DNA of 64,000 nucleotides, from assembly GCF_002953195.1 (NCBI RefSeq), contig NZ_CP026377.1, positions 2,542,001 to 2,606,000 on the forward strand, given 5' to 3'. Below, in pieces: positions 46,567 to 55,449 of this stretch. The translations under genes and the position numbers were made by a program. This stretch comes from Mixta gaviniae. Its GTDB lineage: Bacteria; Pseudomonadota; Gammaproteobacteria; Enterobacterales; Enterobacteriaceae. Under the pieces are notes generated by a model, which had not been told where the DNA came from, did not search any database, and was given only the letters and a program-made list of their open reading frames with translations. Position 1 is the first letter of the stretch, and each line of letters opens with the position of its first letter.

Positions 46567-47006
46567 CGACGCAGGCGGAGCTGGCCTCCGCCGGCGATAT
46601 GGGGAAAAAGTTTGGTAACGCCCTGGGGGAGGCGCTGCAATTCGCGTCCGGACAGCTTGACCAGCTCATGGGTGGCATCAGCTGGGTACTGGAAAAGCTC
46701 GGCATCATTGATACGAAATCTGACGGGCTGAAAGGCAAGGTGCCGGAGCATGAACAGCATGATGCCGTGGCGCCGAACGGGCTGCCGTACCTGCTGGGCG
46801 ACACTGGCGCGCCGTATCAGCCGGTCGTGGCGCCGGCGGCAAAGGCCGGCTACACCGACCAGAGCCAGAACAGCTACCAGTACGATATCCACATGCATCC
46901 GGGCATGACCAAAGACGACGCGCTGGCGCTGATGGCACAGCATCAGGCGCGCGAACAGCGAAACCGCCAGGCGCAGCAGCGCAGCAAAATGGGCTGGGAG
47001 GATTAA
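46567..47006 (+). pseudogene. T: Tape-measure protein gpT, 3' fragment
   Basis: The frame reads ELASAGDMGKKFGNALGEAL, QLMGGISWVLEKLG, then MHPGMTKDDALALMAQHQ and QRSKMGWED at the end, the C-terminal part of the P2 tape-measure protein (normally over 800 aa). An ATG at 46599 allows a 135-aa product. The 5' end is fused back to back with the Q fragment; the breakpoint lies within about 46560-46575. Confidence 0.9.
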
Positions 47007-47009
47007 ACC

Positions 47010-47537
47010 ATGATGATGATTTACGGCATGCTGCCGTTCATGCTGCAGACGCTGCCTTATGACGAGCTGCAGCGCAGCGTTGACTACCGCTGGCCGACAA
47101 ACAGCCGCATCGGACAGCGGGCAGCGGCGCAGTTTATCGGGCCAGGGGATGAGAAAATCACCCTCAGCGGCGAGCTGCGCCCGGAGATCACCGGCGGCGC
47201 GGTGTCGCTGCTGACGCTGAAAGTGATGGCCGACGAGGGCCGGGCGTGGCCGCTGATAGGCGGTAACGGCACCATTTACGGCATGTACGTGACGCAGAGC
47301 CTCGCGGACTCGCACAGCGAATTTTACAGCGACGGCAGCGCGCGCAAAATTACCTTTAACCTGAGCCTGCTGCGCGTTGATGAGTCCCTGGCTGCGATGT
47401 TCGGCGATCTGAAAAAGCAGGCGGACGGACTGATAAGCGGTGCGGGCAACCTGCCGGGCCAGGTCACGTCGGCGATCGACAGCCTTAAGTCAGCGGCCGG
47501 CAGCGTGATTTCTTCCGCAGGAGGGCTTTTATCATGA
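47010..47537 (+). CDS. U: Tail terminator protein gpU
   Basis: A 175-aa P2 gpU homologue (GMLPFMLQTLPYDELQRSVD, YRWPTNSRIGQR, ARKITFNLSLLRVDESLAAM). It caps the phage tail tube. It is intact and starts 3 bp after the T fragment, overlapping gpD by 4 bp. Without the tail tube and sheath genes it has no assembly partner within this element. Confidence 0.92.
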   Translation: MMMIYGMLPFMLQTLPYDELQRSVDYRWPTNSRIGQRAAAQFIGPGDEKITLSGELRPEITGGAVSLLTLKVMADEGRAWPLIGGNGTIYGMYVTQSLADSHSEFYSDGSARKITFNLSLLRVDESLAAMFGDLKKQADGLISGAGNLPGQVTSAIDSLKSAAGSVISSAGGLLS

Positions 47538-48706
47538 CGGGTATCAGCAGCCTGCCGGTGCAGGCAGGTGCCCGTCTTTCCCCCGACTTCAGGCTGACCG
47601 TGAATGCAAAGGATGTGACCGCGAACCTGCGCGACCGTCTGCTGTCGCTGACGCTCACTGACAACCGCGGCTTTGAGGCTGACCAGCTGGACATTGAGCT
47701 GGACGACGCCGACGGCCAGCTGGCGCTGCCGGTACGCGGCGCGGTGGTAAAACTGTTTCTCGGCTGGGCGGGCCAGCCGCTCACCGGGAAAGGCGAGTTT
47801 ACCGTGGATGAGGTGGAGCATCACGGCGCGCCGGATACGCTGACCATTCGCGCCCGCAGCGCGGACTTTCGCGGCACCCTGAACTCGCGTCGCGAGGAGT
47901 CCTGGCACGATACCACCCTGGGCGCCGTGGTGAAGCAGATAGCAGAGCGCAACAAGCTGACGCCCGCTATTGCGGCTGAGTTTACGGATATTACGGTACG
48001 TCACATCGACCAGACGCAGGAGACCGACGCTAAATTTCTGACGCGTCTTGCCTCACTGCATGGTGCGGTGGCGGCCATCAAGGCGGGACGCCTGCTGTTT
48101 ATGCGCCCCGGCGGCGGCGTGACAGTCGGCGGTAAGCCGATCCCGCAGCTGACGCTGACCCGCCAGGACGGCGACCGGCACAGCTTCAGCATTGCCGATC
48201 GCGGCGCCTATACCGGCGTGACGGCCAGTTGGCTGCATACCAGAGATCCGAAGCCGAAAAAGGTTAAACTGCAGCGCAAGCCTAAAGAGAAACATCTGCG
48301 CGCACTGGAGCATCCCGCCGCGAAAAAAAAGAAGGTCACGGCCACAAAAACCCCGGAAGCCCGTGAAGGGGAATATCTGGCAGGCAGTGAAGATAACGTT
48401 TTTGCGCTGACCACGGTTTACGCCACCAAAGCGGCGGCCATGCGCGCCGCAAAAGCCAAATGGGAAAAGCTGCAGCGCGGCGTTGCGGAGTTTTCGCTGA
48501 CGTTGGCGATGGGCCGGGCCGATTTATTCCCCGAGATGCCAGTGAGGGTAAGCGGCTTCAAGTCAGTGATCGACGCGCAGCCCTGGCTCATCAGCAAGGT
48601 CACGCACAACCTGAACGGCAACGGCTACACCACTACGCTGGATTTTGAAGTGCTGCTGTCTGATGTGGATTATGAAGCGGAAGCCGACGACAGCAAAGAA
48701 ATTTAA
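47534..48706 (+). CDS. D: Late control / baseplate hub protein gpD
   Basis: A 390-aa P2 gpD homologue (387 aa in P2). It begins MTGISSLPVQAGARLSPDF and carries DNRGFEADQLDIELDD, the phage_GPD fold of the tail hub that resembles the VgrG/gp27 family. A basic Lys-rich stretch (about 236-270) interrupts the hub. The gene is intact and overlaps gpU by 4 bp (ATGA). Confidence 0.93.
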   Translation: MTGISSLPVQAGARLSPDFRLTVNAKDVTANLRDRLLSLTLTDNRGFEADQLDIELDDADGQLALPVRGAVVKLFLGWAGQPLTGKGEFTVDEVEHHGAPDTLTIRARSADFRGTLNSRREESWHDTTLGAVVKQIAERNKLTPAIAAEFTDITVRHIDQTQETDAKFLTRLASLHGAVAAIKAGRLLFMRPGGGVTVGGKPIPQLTLTRQDGDRHSFSIADRGAYTGVTASWLHTRDPKPKKVKLQRKPKEKHLRALEHPAAKKKKVTATKTPEAREGEYLAGSEDNVFALTTVYATKAAAMRAAKAKWEKLQRGVAEFSLTLAMGRADLFPEMPVRVSGFKSVIDAQPWLISKVTHNLNGNGYTTTLDFEVLLSDVDYEAEADDSKEI

Positions 48707-48798
48707 ATTAAACAAAGCAAACTTTAGTTTGCAAAAGCAAGTTTAGTTATTAAAATGCAAACATCGTCTCTGTTTCGCTTGTTTAAGGTAGGTTCACC

Positions 48799-49017
48799 AT
48801 GATGCATTGCCCGCTTTGCCAGACTGCTGCTCATGCCAAAAGCAGCCGATACATATCGCGTGAGACCAAAGAACGCTATCACCAGTGTCAGAACATCAAC
48901 TGCAGCTGTACGTTCAAGACGCACGAAACCGTAGCAAGCGTGATCGTATCGCCAGGCGTAGTTAATAAAGTCAGCCTGCACAGCCAATACCAAAACCAGC
49001 CTTCTCTGCTGCACTGA
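48799..49017 (+). CDS. ogr: Ogr/Delta zinc-finger late-gene activator
   Basis: A 72-aa activator with CPLC and CQNINC (CxxC ... CxxxxC zinc finger). P2 Ogr and P4 Delta bind upstream of phage late promoters and contact the RNA polymerase alpha subunit. It is the last structural-operon gene and is followed by an intrinsic terminator. A dyad (GCAAAC ... GTTTGC, 48716-48731) lies upstream. With almost all late genes gone, remaining targets in cis would be only T', U and D, though it could also act on a helper phage. Confidence 0.92.
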   Translation: MMHCPLCQTAAHAKSSRYISRETKERYHQCQNINCSCTFKTHETVASVIVSPGVVNKVSLHSQYQNQPSLLH

Positions 49018-49054
49018 TACTGCTCTCCCCTCCCCAGCCTACCGATTCAATACT

Positions 49055-49077
49055 AACCTGCTCCGGCAGGTTTTTTT
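49055..49077 (+). terminator. Terminator after ogr
   Basis: AACCTGC / GCAGGTT hairpin with a TCCG-type loop and T7; same structure as at 34383. Confidence 0.85.
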
Positions 49078-49107
49078 ATGTTTGATGGATTTTAAACAAA
49101 CATTGAA

Positions 49108-49127
49108 TACTGTTTTTATATACAGTA
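49108..49127 (+). promoter_or_regulatory. LexA (SOS) box upstream of integrase copy 2
   Basis: TACTG-N10-CAGTA, a full consensus LexA site, lies 33 bp before the int start. The equivalent position before int copy 1 keeps only the right half (ATACAGT at about 34446), so the site has been lost there. Confidence 0.85.
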
Positions 49128-49160
49128 ATTTACTTCGCGTTTCAGAACGTGAGATTGATT

Positions 49161-50225
49161 ATGGCAATAAGGAAACTCAAGACAGGCAAGTGGCTTTGTG
49201 AATGCTATCTCAACGGCCGTGAAGGGAAGCGCGTCAGGCGTCAGTTTAAAACGCGCGCGGAGGCCATTGCATTCGAACAGTACACGCAGGAAGAGACCAA
49301 AGCCAAACCTTGGCTCGCTGAAAAAGAAGATAACCGTCGTCTTAGTGAACTGGTAGATCTCTGGTATAAATTGCATGGTTGTTCGCTGAATGACCGCAAA
49401 GGCAGGCTCGGTAAGCTCAATATTATTTGCAAAGGCATGGGCGATCCTGTCGCAGCCAATATTACCCCGAAGGATTGGGCCCACTACCGTGATCGAAGGC
49501 TTCAGGGGTTAATCGAGAATGGTTATAAAACCAGCGCTAAATCCTTAAAAGTTTCCCCCGGGACAATAAACTGTGAGCATGCTTTTTTGCGGGCGCTCTT
49601 CAATGAGCTGGAACGTCTCGGTGAAATCACCTACCCCAACCCACTTAAAAATATTCGTGAATTTGATCAACCGGAAAAGGAAATGGCCTGGCTGACAGAG
49701 TCACAAATAGAGAAACTGTTTGCCGCCTGCGAAAAGCATGGGAATCCCGACCTGACCCTGATTATTAAAATCTGTCTTTCTACGGGCTGTCGCTGGAGCG
49801 AAGCGGCAAATTTGAAAGCCTCCCAGCTGTCACCCAGAAAAATCACCTTCGTTAACACCAAAGGCAAAAAAAACCGCACCGTTCCCATTAGCGCAGCATT
49901 GTATGAAGAGCTTAAATACAAAGAAGGACGTTATTTTGCTGAGTGTTACCGCCAGTTCTATCGCGTAATCCGCCTGGCTGGTATTGAGTTACCTGAAGGC
50001 CAGATGAGCCACGTCTTACGTCATAGCTTCGCAAGCCATTTTATGATGGCTGGAGGAAACATACTTGTGCTGCAACGTATATTGGGACACTCAGATATTC
50101 GGGTAACGATGCGGTACGCCCACTTCGCACCAGACCATTTAGAAGATGCAGTCTCTTGCAACCCACTGGCGCTAATAGCTAAAAAAAGTGGCGACAAAAT
50201 GGCGGTAGAAGATCCAACAGGGTAA
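49161..50225 (+). CDS. int: P2-like tyrosine integrase, copy 2
   Basis: A 354-aa tyrosine recombinase starting MAIRKLKTGKWLCECYLNGR. The catalytic residues are complete: Arg in STGCRWSEAA, HVLRHSF (HxxR), and GHSDIRVTMRYAHFAPDH with the nucleophile Tyr. It is highly similar to the copy at 34476. It lies just inside the right att core, the int-attP arrangement seen at the right end of this phage type rather than at the CI end as in P2. A consensus LexA box suggests that the recombinase, like Tum, is raised during SOS. Confidence 0.93.
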   Translation: MAIRKLKTGKWLCECYLNGREGKRVRRQFKTRAEAIAFEQYTQEETKAKPWLAEKEDNRRLSELVDLWYKLHGCSLNDRKGRLGKLNIICKGMGDPVAANITPKDWAHYRDRRLQGLIENGYKTSAKSLKVSPGTINCEHAFLRALFNELERLGEITYPNPLKNIREFDQPEKEMAWLTESQIEKLFAACEKHGNPDLTLIIKICLSTGCRWSEAANLKASQLSPRKITFVNTKGKKNRTVPISAALYEELKYKEGRYFAECYRQFYRVIRLAGIELPEGQMSHVLRHSFASHFMMAGGNILVLQRILGHSDIRVTMRYAHFAPDHLEDAVSCNPLALIAKKSGDKMAVEDPTG

Positions 50226-50292
50226 AACAGCAGGTAACAGGATAATGATTAAGTGACTGATTTTTCACTAACTTATTGTTTATAAAGTATAA

Positions 50293-50315
50293 ATAAAAAA
50301 AGACCGAATACGATT
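50293..50315. repeat. att core, right copy (attR), inside sdsR
   Basis: Identical over 23 bp to 35615-35637. It forms the U-tract and the 3' arm of the SdsR terminator on the - strand, so integration leaves SdsR whole on this side. Confidence 0.9.
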
Positions 50316-50396
50316 CCTATATTCGGTCCAGGGAAATGGCTCATTTAAGAGCCGTGCGCTAAAAGTTGGCATTGATGCAGGCGATGTCGCCTTGCC
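50295..50396 (-). ncRNA. sdsR: SdsR (RyeB) sigma-S-dependent small RNA
   Basis: The - strand reads GGCAAGGCGACATCGCCTGC, AATGCCAACTTTTAGCGCACG, GGCTCTTAAATGAGCC, TTTCCCTGGACCGAATA and a terminator GACCGAATATAGGAATCGTA-TTCGGTC-U7. This is E. coli SdsR with few changes, including the conserved Hfq and seed region. A -10-like TACGCTTTA upstream (about 50400-50412) suits sigma-S. SdsR represses tolC, mutS and other mRNAs in stationary phase. It lies between pphA and yebY in E. coli, as on this side of the prophage. Confidence 0.93.
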
Positions 50397-50560
50397 TTTT
50401 AAAGCGTAGAACAGACGTGCGGATTTTCCAGCCAGATGTAAACAGGCTGCAAAGAAGAGTTGAACTCTGTGAGGTTAACGGCAGAACTGTAACGGAGAGC
50501 TGTCGCTTAGCGCCAGCATTGACTACAGGAAAATGGCGCGGCCCGGCCGCGCCGTCAGCA

Positions 50561-50902
50561 TTAATTGCAGAGCTTTTCCGCGCGATCGATAATCGGCTGC
50601 AGGCTGGCTTTCTGCCCCGGATGCTGCGGGTCATCATTTTGGATCACGGCAATCGGCTGCGCCTGCGCCTGACCCGAGGCCACTTTCTGCGCCGCTTTAT
50701 CATTCAGCGGGTATTGCATCAGAGTGCTGGGATTAATGGCAAACAGCGCATGCTCTTTGGTACAGGTGAGCATCACCTCTTCACGGTTAAACGGCCATTT
50801 ATCTTTGCCGATTTCAAAACGGCTGATCGTGATCACTTCCGATGCCGCCAGCGCGCTGGTGCAGCATCCCATCGCCAGTACCAATCCGATGATTTTCTTC
50901 AT
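50561..50902 (-). CDS. yebY: YebY, exported DUF2511 protein
   Basis: A 113-aa precursor with a signal peptide ([20 protein letters not shown]) and a DUF2511 domain ([32 protein letters not shown]). It is the third gene of the yobA-yebZ-yebY set, which is linked to copper in enterobacteria. It starts 50 bp after yebZ. Confidence 0.92.
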   Translation of the reverse strand: MKKIIGLVLAMGCCTSALAASEVITISRFEIGKDKWPFNREEVMLTCTKEHALFAINPSTLMQYPLNDKAAQKVASGQAQAQPIAVIQNDDPQHPGQKASLQPIIDRAEKLCN

Positions 50903-50952
50903 TGCATTACCTTATTGTCTTACGCTTGCCCGAAGCCCCGGGCTTTCTGTTA

Positions 50953-51828
50953 TTACGGCTGCAGCGTGGCGAAAAAGCTGACTAAAAAGACCACCACCAC
51001 CGCAGTCAGTAGTTCAAACTGCGTTGCGCGCACAAACCATTGCTGTGCCCTGCCGTCTGGCTGACGAAAACGCGGCACCAGCCAGTAGCGGTTAAACAAC
51101 GCGGTACAAACCATCAACGCTACCAGCCCGATTTTAACCAGCAGCAGCAGCCGGTAGTCATTCTCCGCCGGCCACGGCCAGCCGACGATCAACCCGGTGT
51201 TGATAACGCCGCTGATAAGCGTCAGCGCCACGGCCAGATGCCCATAGCGCGAAAAACGCATCATGGCGCGTATCGCATCGGCGCGCAATGCCGGCTGCCG
51301 CGCGTCGCGCATCAGCCATAGCAGCGGCATCAGGCCGCCGGTCCAGAACGCGGCGCCCGCAAGATGTACCGCATGGTTAATGCGCTGCAGCGATCCGCAC
51401 CAGCCGTCCAGCATCGCCGCGTGCCCCACCAGCGCCAGGCCGCCAAGCTGAACAATGCCGCACAACAACAGCATACGCTGCCGCCATGCGCCGCGCGCCG
51501 CCAGGCTCAGGCAGGCGAGCAGCGCGAACAGCAGCTGAATGCGCCACGCCTGGCCGAAGCCGGTATGCAGCACCGCGCGCCAGATGGCGGGTTGGGCGAT
51601 ATTGCGCCCGTCGCCGCTCATCAGGCCGGTCTGCAACGCCAGCATCGCCAGCGCGCTCAGCAACGCCAACAGCGCGCTGGCCGTCAGCGTCGGCATCAGG
51701 CGGCGGCTAAGCAGCGGCCGATAACGACGCGGCGCCAGCAGCGCGCTATAAAAGGCGCTGCCGGTCAGCAGCATCAGGGCGCTGAAATGAAGCCAACGGC
51801 AGAGGATATAAAGCGATTCCAGCGTCAT
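50953..51828 (-). CDS. yebZ: CopD-like inner-membrane copper protein YebZ
   Basis: A 291-aa protein with about eight transmembrane helices and histidines placed as in CopD (CRWLHFSALML, VGHAAMLDGW, NHAVHLAGAAFWTGG). It is thought to move copper across the inner membrane with the CopC-like YobA. The gene starts 2 bp after yobA, a tight operon. Confidence 0.93.
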   Translation of the reverse strand: MTLESLYILCRWLHFSALMLLTGSAFYSALLAPRRYRPLLSRRLMPTLTASALLALLSALAMLALQTGLMSGDGRNIAQPAIWRAVLHTGFGQAWRIQLLFALLACLSLAARGAWRQRMLLLCGIVQLGGLALVGHAAMLDGWCGSLQRINHAVHLAGAAFWTGGLMPLLWLMRDARQPALRADAIRAMMRFSRYGHLAVALTLISGVINTGLIVGWPWPAENDYRLLLLVKIGLVALMVCTALFNRYWLVPRFRQPDGRAQQWFVRATQFELLTAVVVVFLVSFFATLQP

Positions 51829-51830
51829 GG

Positions 51831-52208
51831 TTACTTCACGCTGAAAGTGTAGCTTCCTTTGGTTTTGTGGCCATCCACCGACAGCACGTGCCAGTTAACC
51901 TGGTAGCTGCCGCCCGGAAGCGGTTTCTCCAGCGGCACGATCAGCTGGTTATGCTGCTGCGGCGCGCGCTCGGCTTCTGCAGTCGGCATTGCCTGCTGGC
52001 CTGCGCCAAGGATTTCTACGCCGCTGAACGCCGGTTCGATATCTTCAGAGAAGGTCAGGGTCAGCGCCTGCGGAGATGCCTCAACCTTCGCGTTGGCGGC
52101 GGGATATTGTGATTTCAGGTGGGCATGGGCCAACGCAGCCGGAGAAAAGGCGACCGCCAGTACCAGGAGGGCTGCGCCAGGTAAAGCAGAGATGCGGTTT
52201 TTCAACAT
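51831..52208 (-). CDS. yobA: CopC-like periplasmic copper protein YobA
   Basis: A 125-aa precursor. The signal peptide ends at SPAALA, leaving the mature N-terminus [10 protein letters not shown], where the first His and later ones ([15 protein letters not shown]) bind Cu(II) as in CopC. The start at 52208 was chosen because the signal peptide begins there. First gene of yobA-yebZ-yebY. Confidence 0.94.
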   Translation of the reverse strand: MLKNRISALPGAALLVLAVAFSPAALAHAHLKSQYPAANAKVEASPQALTLTFSEDIEPAFSGVEILGAGQQAMPTAEAERAPQQHNQLIVPLEKPLPGGSYQVNWHVLSVDGHKTKGSYTFSVK

Positions 52209-52335
52209 GATTTCATCCTGTAAACTATCGTGGTTGTCACCGACGAGGCCGCAGCATACTCTCCGTACCGAAAGCTGTCGAGGCAATAACGGCGATCCGC
52301 CCGGGCCGCGTCGTGCTTATACAGAGGAGCAAAAA

Positions 52336-52563
52336 ATGAGTAACAACCTGGCAACACTATCGCAGGATGAGAAGGATAAAGTGAACGTCGATTTAGCCGC
52401 AGCAGGCGTCGCGTTTAAAGAGCGTTACAATATGCCGGTGGTGGCGGAGATCGTAGAGCGCGAGCAGCCGGAAGCGCTGCGCGACTGGTTCCGCCAGCGC
52501 CTGATGCATCATCGACAGGCGTCGCTTAATCTTTCCCGCCTGCCCTGGGAACCGAAGAAATAA
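52336..52563 (+). CDS. holE: DNA polymerase III theta subunit
   Basis: The 75-aa product ([20 protein letters not shown] onward) matches HolE, which binds and stabilises the epsilon proofreading subunit. GAGGAG precedes the start. It is divergent from yobA and 27 bp upstream of exoX, with which it may share a transcript. Confidence 0.94.
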   Translation: MSNNLATLSQDEKDKVNVDLAAAGVAFKERYNMPVVAEIVEREQPEALRDWFRQRLMHHRQASLNLSRLPWEPKK

Positions 52564-52590
52564 CAGTGCGCCCACGCGCTAAGAGGCTCT

Positions 52591-53262
52591 ATGCTACGCG
52601 TTATTGATACTGAAACCTGCGGCCTGCAGGGCGGTATCGTTGAGATCGCTTCCGTCGACGTGATTGACGGACAAATCGTTAACCCCATGAGCGATCTGGT
52701 CTGCCCCGACCGTCCCATCAGTCGTCAGGCGATGGCGGTGCATCGCATTACCGAAGCGATGGTGGCCGATAAGCCGCCGATCGAGGCGTTGATCCACCGT
52801 TATCACGGCAGCCCTTATTACGTTGCGCATAACGCCAGCTTCGACCGTCGCATGCTGCCGGAGATGCACGGCGAATGGATCTGCACCATGAAGCTGGCGC
52901 GTCAGCTCTGGCCAGGCCTGCGCTACGGCAACCAGGCGCTGCGCGAACATCTGAAGCTGGAGGTGACGCCGCCCGCCGATCTCCATGCGCACCGCGCGCT
53001 GTATGACTGCTACGTCACCGCCGCGCTGCTGATCCGCATTATGGAGACCTCCGGCTGGGACGCGCCGCGCATGACGGGCGTTGTTGGCACCTCGGCCTCG
53101 GGTGGGCTGGATGTGATGCCGTTCGGCAAATATCGGGGTCGCGCCATTGCCGAGGTAGCGAAACGCGATCCCGGCTATCTGCGCTGGATGCTGAACGCTA
53201 TCCCGGATCTGAAACCTGCCCTGCGCACCGCGCTACAGAAGCAGGTTAATCAGGAAGATTAA
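52591..53262 (+). CDS. exoX: Exodeoxyribonuclease X
   Basis: A 223-aa DEDD-family exonuclease: VIDTETCGL (Exo I, Asp and Glu), [10 protein letters not shown] (Exo II) and [10 protein letters not shown] (Exo III). A C-terminal region with [20 protein letters not shown] is typical of ExoX. It takes part in mismatch repair and recombination. Its stop overlaps the end of ptrB by 4 bp (convergent genes). Confidence 0.94.
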   Translation: MLRVIDTETCGLQGGIVEIASVDVIDGQIVNPMSDLVCPDRPISRQAMAVHRITEAMVADKPPIEALIHRYHGSPYYVAHNASFDRRMLPEMHGEWICTMKLARQLWPGLRYGNQALREHLKLEVTPPADLHAHRALYDCYVTAALLIRIMETSGWDAPRMTGVVGTSASGGLDVMPFGKYRGRAIAEVAKRDPGYLRWMLNAIPDLKPALRTALQKQVNQED

Positions 53263-55322
53263 TAGCCGCTACCGCTGTGCAGCGTGCCTTGCGCCAGCCC
53301 GATGATAAAAGCGAACTCCAGCGAGACGCCCTCATAAGATTTAAAGCGCCCCGATTTACCGCCGTGACCGGAGTCCATATCGGTACAGAGCAGCAGCAGG
53401 TTTTCATCCTTCTTCTGCTCGCGCAGTTTCGCTACCCACTTGGCCGGTTCCCAGTACTGTACCTGCGAATCATGCAGCCCGGTCGTCACCAGCATATGCG
53501 GATAGTGATGCTCGCCGACATTGTCGTACGGGCTGTACTGCTTCATATAGTGGTAGTACTGCGGATCGTTGGGGTTGCCCCACTCGTCATATTCGCCGGT
53601 GGTCAGCGGGATGGTCTCATCCAGCATGGTGGTCACCACATCCACAAAAGGCACCTGCGCCACCACGCCGTGAAAACGATCGGGTTGCTGGTTGATCACC
53701 GCGCCCATTAGCAGCCCGCCGGCGCTGCCGCCCATGGCGTACAGCCGCTGCGGATCGCCATAACCCTGCTGCACCAGCGCGTCGGTCACGTCGAGGAAAT
53801 CGTTGAAGGTGTTCATCTTGTTCAGCAGACGGCCGTCGTCATACCACTGCTGCCCCAGCTCGCCGCCACCACGCACGTGAACCAGCGCATAGATAAAGCC
53901 GCGATCGAGCAGGCTCAGCCGGCTGGAACTGAAATCGGCATCCATGATTGAACCGTAGGAGCCATAGCCATATACCAGCATCGGATTTTTGCCCGGCTGA
54001 TAGTGCTGGCGGTGATAGACCAGCGACACCGGCACTTCGACGCCGTCGCGCGCCTTGATCCAGAGATGCTCGCTTTTATAGTTGGCGGAGTCGAAGCCGT
54101 TAATCTGCGTCTGCTTCAGTACGCGCCGCTCGCCGGTATCCATATCCAGCTCAAACAGCGTGGTGGGCGTGGTCATTGAGGAGTAGCCGTAGCGCAGCTT
54201 GCTGGTCTCCGGCGAGGCGTTAAAGGCCAGCCAGGTGACATAAGCAGGATCGTCGAAGGCGATCCCGAAGGTCTCGCCGGTGCGCCAGCAGATCTGCCGC
54301 AGGCTGGAAAGCCCGCGCTGACGCTCTTCCACCACCAGCCAGTCGCGGAACAGCTGGAAATCTTCCATCACCACATGGTCGCGCGGCGCGATAATAGTCT
54401 CCCAGCGCGACTCATCCAGATAGCTGGTGCGGTAGAGGCCAAAGTTTTTGCCGTCACGGTTGGATCGCAGCCAGAAGCGGTGATCGTAGTGGTCAAGCGT
54501 ATACTCATGCCCTTTGCGGCGCGGCACGAAGACGCGCGGGCGCGCATCGGCATATTCCGCGTCAAGCAGGTGAATTTCTGTGGTGGTGGTGCTGTGCAGC
54601 GCGATTAAAACGAAATGCTCCGAGGTGGTTTTATGCACGCTGAGGTAAAAGGTATCGTCCTTCTCTTCATAAACCAGCTCATCATCCTGCTGCGGCGTGC
54701 CGACATTGTGGCGCCATACCTGATAAGGCAGCAGCGTCTGTTTATCTTTACGCACATAGTAGAGGGTTTTTGAGTCGTTGACCCAGGCAAAACTGGGTGA
54801 GACGTTCTCCAGCACCTCCGGATACCAGTTACCGGTCTCCAGGTTGCGGAAGCGGATGCCGTACTGGCGGCGCGAGAGGAAATCCTCCGCCAGCGCCATA
54901 ATACGGTTATCGGGGCTGACGTCCAGCGCGCCCATGGTATAGAACTCGCTGTGGGAAGCGCGCTGGTTGGCGTCAAGCAGCGTCTCCCACTCGTCCGGCG
55001 TGTCCGTTTCCGCCGGCTGGCGCAGATAGATGGCGTATTCGTTGCCTGCTTCATAGCGGCTCTGATAGCGATAGCCGTTTTTCACGTACGGCACGCTGTA
55101 ATCCTGCTGAGAAATACGCCCGACCATCTCTTTCAGCAGCCGATCCTGCAGCGCCTTCTGCGACAGCATGACCTTGTGGCCGTAGTTGTTTTCCGCGTGC
55201 AGATAATCCAGCACCTCAGGATCGTCGCGCTGATCGTCACGCAGCCAGTAGTAGTGATCGACGCGTGTATCGCCGTGCAGCGTCATCTCATGGGCAACTT
55301 TTTTTGCTTTAGGTGGCATCAT
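53259..55322 (-). CDS. ptrB: Oligopeptidase B (protease II)
   Basis: About 687 aa, a cytosolic S9-family peptidase that cleaves small peptides after Lys or Arg. An N-terminal beta-propeller is followed by the hydrolase domain with the catalytic Ser in [11 protein letters not shown], the Asp in [13 protein letters not shown] and the His in [11 protein letters not shown]. Similarity to E. coli PtrB begins at [13 protein letters not shown], so the start at 55322 (or the adjacent ATG) was used; the frame is open a little further upstream. Confidence 0.94.
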   Translation of the reverse strand: MMPPKAKKVAHEMTLHGDTRVDHYYWLRDDQRDDPEVLDYLHAENNYGHKVMLSQKALQDRLLKEMVGRISQQDYSVPYVKNGYRYQSRYEAGNEYAIYLRQPAETDTPDEWETLLDANQRASHSEFYTMGALDVSPDNRIMALAEDFLSRRQYGIRFRNLETGNWYPEVLENVSPSFAWVNDSKTLYYVRKDKQTLLPYQVWRHNVGTPQQDDELVYEEKDDTFYLSVHKTTSEHFVLIALHSTTTTEIHLLDAEYADARPRVFVPRRKGHEYTLDHYDHRFWLRSNRDGKNFGLYRTSYLDESRWETIIAPRDHVVMEDFQLFRDWLVVEERQRGLSSLRQICWRTGETFGIAFDDPAYVTWLAFNASPETSKLRYGYSSMTTPTTLFELDMDTGERRVLKQTQINGFDSANYKSEHLWIKARDGVEVPVSLVYHRQHYQPGKNPMLVYGYGSYGSIMDADFSSSRLSLLDRGFIYALVHVRGGGELGQQWYDDGRLLNKMNTFNDFLDVTDALVQQGYGDPQRLYAMGGSAGGLLMGAVINQQPDRFHGVVAQVPFVDVVTTMLDETIPLTTGEYDEWGNPNDPQYYHYMKQYSPYDNVGEHHYPHMLVTTGLHDSQVQYWEPAKWVAKLREQKKDENLLLLCTDMDSGHGGKSGRFKSYEGVSLEFAFIIGLAQGTLHSGSGY

Positions 55323-55449
55323 AACGGTTACTGTTTCCAGACAAACATCCATTAAGGGTGGCAGCTAAGGCCATGATTGCCAAGCGGTGAGCGGTAAAAA
55401 GCAGCAGGCAGCCTGTCGCCAGGCGGCGTCAGGCCTTAACAACAGAAAA

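Larger units (their letters stand above)
35615..50315. mobile_element. Defective P2/186-type prophage integrated at sdsR
   Basis: A 14.7-kb element between identical 23-bp att cores. Gene order from the left is HEPN cargo (-), CI (-), Cox-like, CII, Fil-like, three small early genes, gpA, Tum with LexA box, split HEPN/DUF4209 gene, cos-like sites, membrane protein/DUF1493 pair, Q fragment (-), T fragment, U, D, Ogr, integrase. A single Q/T deletion removes terminase, scaffold, capsid, head completion, lysis, baseplate, fibre and sheath genes. The remaining modules cover lysogeny control, SOS response, replication, DNA-end recognition and site-specific recombination. Confidence 0.9.
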
